From: Bacillota bacterium
GTDB lineage: Bacteria > Bacillota > Clostridia > Christensenellales > SZUA-584
Length of the DNA stretch: 64,000 bases
NCBI GenBank assembly: GCA_023416745.1
Contig: JAEZHF010000089.1
Coordinates: 1-64,000 of the forward strand
Direction: 5' to 3'
The first letter of the stretch is position 1; each line of letters begins with the position of its first letter. Below the pieces are notes generated by a model. That model was not told the origin of the DNA. It made no database searches and worked only from the letters and a program-made list of their open reading frames with translations. Positions 61,318 through 64,000 of the stretch are shown here, piece after piece. The translations under genes were made by a program, and so were the position numbers.

Positions 61318-61483
61318 CTATTTGTTAAATCTCTGCATTTCACAGATTTCAATGTTGCCATCACGAAAGTCAAGAAGATGTTCCTTTTCTCCGTGTCGCT
61401 TTCTTTGGCATAGTTTTAAGGCTTTCCTGCTCTGTAAGGCTCAATTTGTTGATGATATTAAGTGCATCTTTAATAGTAGGCAT
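61318..61483 (-). pseudogene. Small gene with a one-base frameshift
   Basis: From ATG 61483, after AAAGGAG, the frame reads PTIKDALNIINKLSLTEQESLK and then runs out. Removing one A from the AAAA run near 61414 continues it as LCQRKRHGEKEHLLDFRDGN to a stop at 61318, giving about 54 residues. Such short basic proteins occur beside toxins or as regulators, but no family is recognised. It is 49 nt upstream of the lipoprotein and probably in one operon with it. Confidence 0.6.
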
Positions 61484-61523
61484 ATCGTCACACTCCTTTT
61501 ATAAGTGCTATTTATCTACCATT

Positions 61524-61552
61524 ATTATACATATTTTCTCGTCAAAAATCAA
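61524..61552 (-). promoter_or_regulatory. Promoter partly inside the right terminal inverted repeat
   Basis: On the minus strand TTGATT (61547-61552), 17-nt spacer and TATAAT (61524-61529). The -35 hexamer is part of the conserved inner segment of the terminal repeat (GTTGAT). Confidence 0.65.
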
Positions 61553-61623
61553 CCGTATGATGTGACATAGCCATTAGAAATACCAGTTACGCCGTATCCG
61601 TGCGTGTATGGCGCTTAACAGAA

Positions 61624-61653
61624 GGGGATGCTTCGCTGCGCTCAGCATGACAG
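61624..61653. repeat. Short palindromic repeat
   Basis: GGGGATGCTTCGCTGCGCTC followed by AGCATGACAG, with ATGCT/AGCAT arms. This TTCGCTGCGCTCAG-type sequence is a widely scattered intergenic repeat in bacterial genomes. It lies between the mobile element and mnmE. The rest of that 190-nt gap shows nothing. Confidence 0.55.
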
Positions 61654-61771
61654 AAGGCGTGGGATGTCGCAGGGAACGGCGAAAAGACGCGTGGTATTCA
61701 AAAATGCGGGAATAGCGTGACTATGGGCAAAAAGGGTAAACTGTGGTATGATAATGCCCGTTATGAGAGTG

Positions 61772-63112
61772 ATGGATAACGATACGGTATTTGCACCGGC
61801 CACGCCAAGCGGCGGCGCGATTGCGGTGATAAGGCTTTCAGGCCCGGATGCGCACGGCGTGCTGGGGCGCGTGTTTTCGCGCGGGATTGAAACGATGGCG
61901 CACGGCGTAATGGCACACGGCGATCTTCTCCGAGACGGGCAACGCATCGACGATGTGATGGCAGTGCGGTTCTTGGAGCCACGTTCGTATACAGGTGAAG
62001 ACATGGCGGAAATATACTGCCATGGCGGCGTGGTGAGCCTGGCGGCGGCGACAGCGGCGATTGCGGGAAGCGGCGCACGGCTGGCCGAGCCGGGCGAGTT
62101 TACCCGGCGCGCGTTTCTGAACGGCAAGATGGATTTGTCCGCCGCGGGCGCGGTGATGGAGCTGATCGGCGCACAGTCCGCCGCGGGCGCACAGGCTGCG
62201 CTGCGCCAGCTCAAGGGCGGGCTGTTCGAGCGGATCGACAATATACAGCAGCGGCTGACGCGGGCGTTGGTGATCATCGAGGCGGGCATCGAATATCCGG
62301 AGGAGGATATTGAGGCGGATATCAAACGAGATGCGCTGTCGCTGCTTCAGAGCGCATTGCGCGACATCGAAGAGATGGCGGCGACCTTCGCTTCGGGGCG
62401 GTTGCTGAGAGAAGGCTTAAGCGTGGTGATCGCCGGACGGCCCAACGTGGGCAAGTCGTCGCTGTTCAACATGCTGGTGGGCAGGGAGCGGGCCATCGTG
62501 ACGGCGATACCCGGCACCACGCGTGACATGGTGGACGACTGCGTGATGTGCTCCGGCGTGCTGCTGCGATTCGTGGACACGGCGGGGCTGCGTGAGGACG
62601 CGGACGAGGTGGAAAAGATCGGCATCGGGCGCGCACGGGGAGCGGCACGGGACGCGGACGCGGTGCTGCTGGTGATTGACCGGTCAGTTGGTATCACGGA
62701 CGAGGATCGGACAATATTTGAGACCTTGGAGAAAGAGCCGCTGATGGTATTGAACAAGGCCGACTTGCCGGGCAAAACCACGGTGGAGGAAGCCCGGGCG
62801 GTGTTTGGCTGCGACGTGGTGGAAGCGAGCGCCATGACGGGACAGGGGCGCGAGGAGATACTTGGCCGCATTCATGTGCCGGAAACGGGTGACACGGACG
62901 ACGTGGTGGTGACGACGGAACGGCACCACGCGATACTGCAAGCGGCCGGAAACAGTCTGACAGCGGCGATGACCGCATTTGACACCGCGGATCTTGACTG
63001 CGTGACGATTGACATCAAGGAAGCGTGGGACACTCTGGGAGAGATCACCGGCGTGACAGCGACGGAGGAGATCATCCGCAGTATATTCGATACATTCTGT
63101 CTGGGGAAATGA
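61772..63112 (+). CDS. mnmE: tRNA uridine-5-carboxymethylaminomethyl modification GTPase
   Basis: With MnmG it modifies wobble U34 in tRNAs. The 446-residue protein has the N-terminal tetrahydrofolate-binding domain (MDNDTVFAPATPSGGAIAVIRLSG, landmarks TPSGGA and EFTRRAFLNGK), the inserted G domain with GRPNVGKSS, DTAGL and NKAD, and the C-terminal FDTFCLGK with the conserved Cys. ATG at 61772 matches the family start; ATGs at 61748-61763 overlap a -10-like sequence. mnmG starts 1 nt after the stop. Confidence 0.96.
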   Translation: MDNDTVFAPATPSGGAIAVIRLSGPDAHGVLGRVFSRGIETMAHGVMAHGDLLRDGQRIDDVMAVRFLEPRSYTGEDMAEIYCHGGVVSLAAATAAIAGSGARLAEPGEFTRRAFLNGKMDLSAAGAVMELIGAQSAAGAQAALRQLKGGLFERIDNIQQRLTRALVIIEAGIEYPEEDIEADIKRDALSLLQSALRDIEEMAATFASGRLLREGLSVVIAGRPNVGKSSLFNMLVGRERAIVTAIPGTTRDMVDDCVMCSGVLLRFVDTAGLREDADEVEKIGIGRARGAARDADAVLLVIDRSVGITDEDRTIFETLEKEPLMVLNKADLPGKTTVEEARAVFGCDVVEASAMTGQGREEILGRIHVPETGDTDDVVVTTERHHAILQAAGNSLTAAMTAFDTADLDCVTIDIKEAWDTLGEITGVTATEEIIRSIFDTFCLGK

Positions 63113-63113
63113 T

Positions 63114-64000
63114 ATGACGTATAACGGCGGAACATATGATGTGGTGGTGGTGGGCGCGGGCCACGCAGGCTGCGAGGCGGCGCTGGCGGCTGCGCGGATG
63201 GGGCAGCGGACGCTGCTGCTCACCATCAATCTGGACGGCATCGCGCTGATGGCGTGCAATCCGTCCATCGGCGGCACAAGCAAGGGGCACTTGGTGCGCG
63301 AGATTGATGCTCTGGGCGGGCAGATGGGCCTCGTTGCGGACGCGGCGTACATGCAGCTCAAGATGCTGGGCACGTCCAAAGGGGCGGCGGTTCAGTCCAT
63401 CCGCTCGCAGCAGGACAAGAAGAAGTATCAGCAGGTGATGAAGTGGACGCTGGAAGACACGGATAACTTGCACATTGTGAGCGCAGAGGTAACGCACATT
63501 CACACGCATGGCGGGCGGGTTTCCGCCATCGAAACGCACCTTGGCGCGGTTTATGCCACAAGGGCCATTGTGCTGTGCACCGGTGTGTACCTCAAAGGGC
63601 GCGTGATCATCGGTGAGTATACCGTGTCATCCGGGCCGGCGGGGCTGGCGCCTGCGGACAAGCTGGATTTGACGGAGCTGGGTTTTCGTATGCAGAGGTT
63701 CAAGACGGGTACGCCTGCGCGGGTGGACGCGCGCAGTATCGATTTCTCCAAAACGGAGCCGCAGTATGGCGACGAGCGACCGCAGTACCATTCGTTTATG
63801 ACCAAGGACGCGCCGCGGAAGCAGACGCCCTGTTACCTGACATACACCAACGAACAGACGCACGAGATCATCCGGCAGAACCTGCACCGCAGCCCGCTTT
63901 ACAGCGGCGTGATCGAGGGAACGGGGCCGCGGTATTGCCCGTCCATCGAGGATAAGGTGGTCAAGTTTCCCGGGCGGGACCGGCATCAGATTTTCATCGA
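63114..64000 (+). CDS. mnmG: tRNA uridine 5-carboxymethylaminomethyl modification enzyme, 3' end cut by window edge
   Basis: FAD protein partner of MnmE. The visible 295 residues show the dinucleotide fold VVVVGAGHAGCEAALAAARMG, NPSIGGTSKGHLVREIDALGG, GTSKGAAVQSIRSQQDK and FKTGTPARVD. ATG at 63114 is separated by one base from the mnmE stop. The C-terminal helical domain lies outside the window. Confidence 0.96.
   Translation, partial: MTYNGGTYDVVVVGAGHAGCEAALAAARMGQRTLLLTINLDGIALMACNPSIGGTSKGHLVREIDALGGQMGLVADAAYMQLKMLGTSKGAAVQSIRSQQDKKKYQQVMKWTLEDTDNLHIVSAEVTHIHTHGGRVSAIETHLGAVYATRAIVLCTGVYLKGRVIIGEYTVSSGPAGLAPADKLDLTELGFRMQRFKTGTPARVDARSIDFSKTEPQYGDERPQYHSFMTKDAPRKQTPCYLTYTNEQTHEIIRQNLHRSPLYSGVIEGTGPRYCPSIEDKVVKFPGRDRHQIFI

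Larger units (their letters stand above)
60545..61580. mobile_element. Non-autonomous mobile element with TIRs and 8-bp target duplication
   Basis: Terminal inverted repeats GGCTATGTCACA (60553-60564) and TGTGACATAGCC (61561-61572) are identical over 12 bp and match at 21 of 28 positions when extended. They are flanked by an exact direct repeat ATTAGAAA at 60545-60552 and 61573-61580. The element proper is 1,020 bp, AT-rich and has no transposase. It carries a lipoprotein gene and a small gene, both frameshifted. Eight-bp AT-rich duplications occur with ISL3, IS66 and IS1595 families; the family here is not assigned. Confidence 0.85.

Noticed and set aside
1..64000. CRISPR array, tRNA or rRNA genes
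   Set aside because: I saw no regularly spaced direct repeats and no cloverleaf or rRNA-like sequence in the intergenic regions.

Overview
The window looks like the chromosome-origin neighbourhood of an anaerobic Firmicute, most likely in Clostridia. It carries dnaA-dnaN, a parAB pair with Bacillus-type parS sites, remB-gyrB-gyrA, a large SRP RNA of Bacillus type, long-form hpf, LytR-CpsA-Psr and MreB proteins, a YwlE-type phosphatase, and a ferredoxin-linked homocysteine module otherwise known from strict anaerobes. dapF points to diaminopimelate metabolism. Most genes are GC-rich; a few islands are clearly AT-rich and look acquired. The genus cannot be named from this sequence alone.

Layout. 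1-4.6 kb: partial dapF, an AT-rich membrane protein bracketed by two inverted copies of a three-hairpin repeat, an iron alcohol dehydrogenase, an acetyltransferase and a pyrimidine-nucleoside phosphorylase. 4.6-9 kb: the origin, with DnaA boxes before an NlpC/P60-like secreted protein, before dnaA, and between dnaA and dnaN. 9-15 kb: a TetR-SGNH hydrolase-VTT membrane protein cluster, then parA-parB with two parS sites and a convergent cvpA-DUF5711 operon. 15-22 kb: lipid kinase, TlpA-like lipoprotein, YdcZ-type transporter divergent from a Crp/Fnr regulator, MltG-like lipoprotein, purA, SRP RNA and hpf. 22-34 kb: purL, remB, gyrB, gyrA, an orphan solute-binding protein with a small upstream ORF, and nadE. 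34-41 kb, mostly leftward: four small membrane proteins forming two paralogous pairs with visible operators, an LCP protein, mreB, dusB and a coupled membrane protein. 41-50 kb: an AT-rich HEPN-like gene, lysS-greA, serC-serA, a cyclophilin, a membrane protein next to its own decayed paralogue, and ychF. 50-60 kb: the homocysteine trio, a third hairpin repeat, tsaC-ywlE, a class B penicillin-binding protein, GNAT, FlK-like thioesterase and PHP genes, prs, and an ANTAR regulator with a degenerate receiver. 60.5-61.6 kb: a 1,020-bp element with terminal inverted repeats and an exact 8-bp target duplication, carrying two genes that each have a one-base frameshift. 61.7-64 kb: mnmE and the start of mnmG.

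How it works together. The region combines replication initiation and segregation (dnaA, dnaN, parABS, gyrase), purine, NAD and PRPP supply (purA, purL, prs, nadE), serine and homocysteine synthesis (serC, serA and the trio), cell-wall work (PBP, LCP, MreB, MltG-like) and translation or tRNA modification (lysS, dusB, tsaC, mnmE, mnmG, hpf, SRP RNA). The parts most worth following up are the non-autonomous mobile element at 60.5 kb, the three-hairpin repeat family, the HEPN-like gene, the NlpC/P60 protein lacking its catalytic cysteine, and the complete homocysteine trio.
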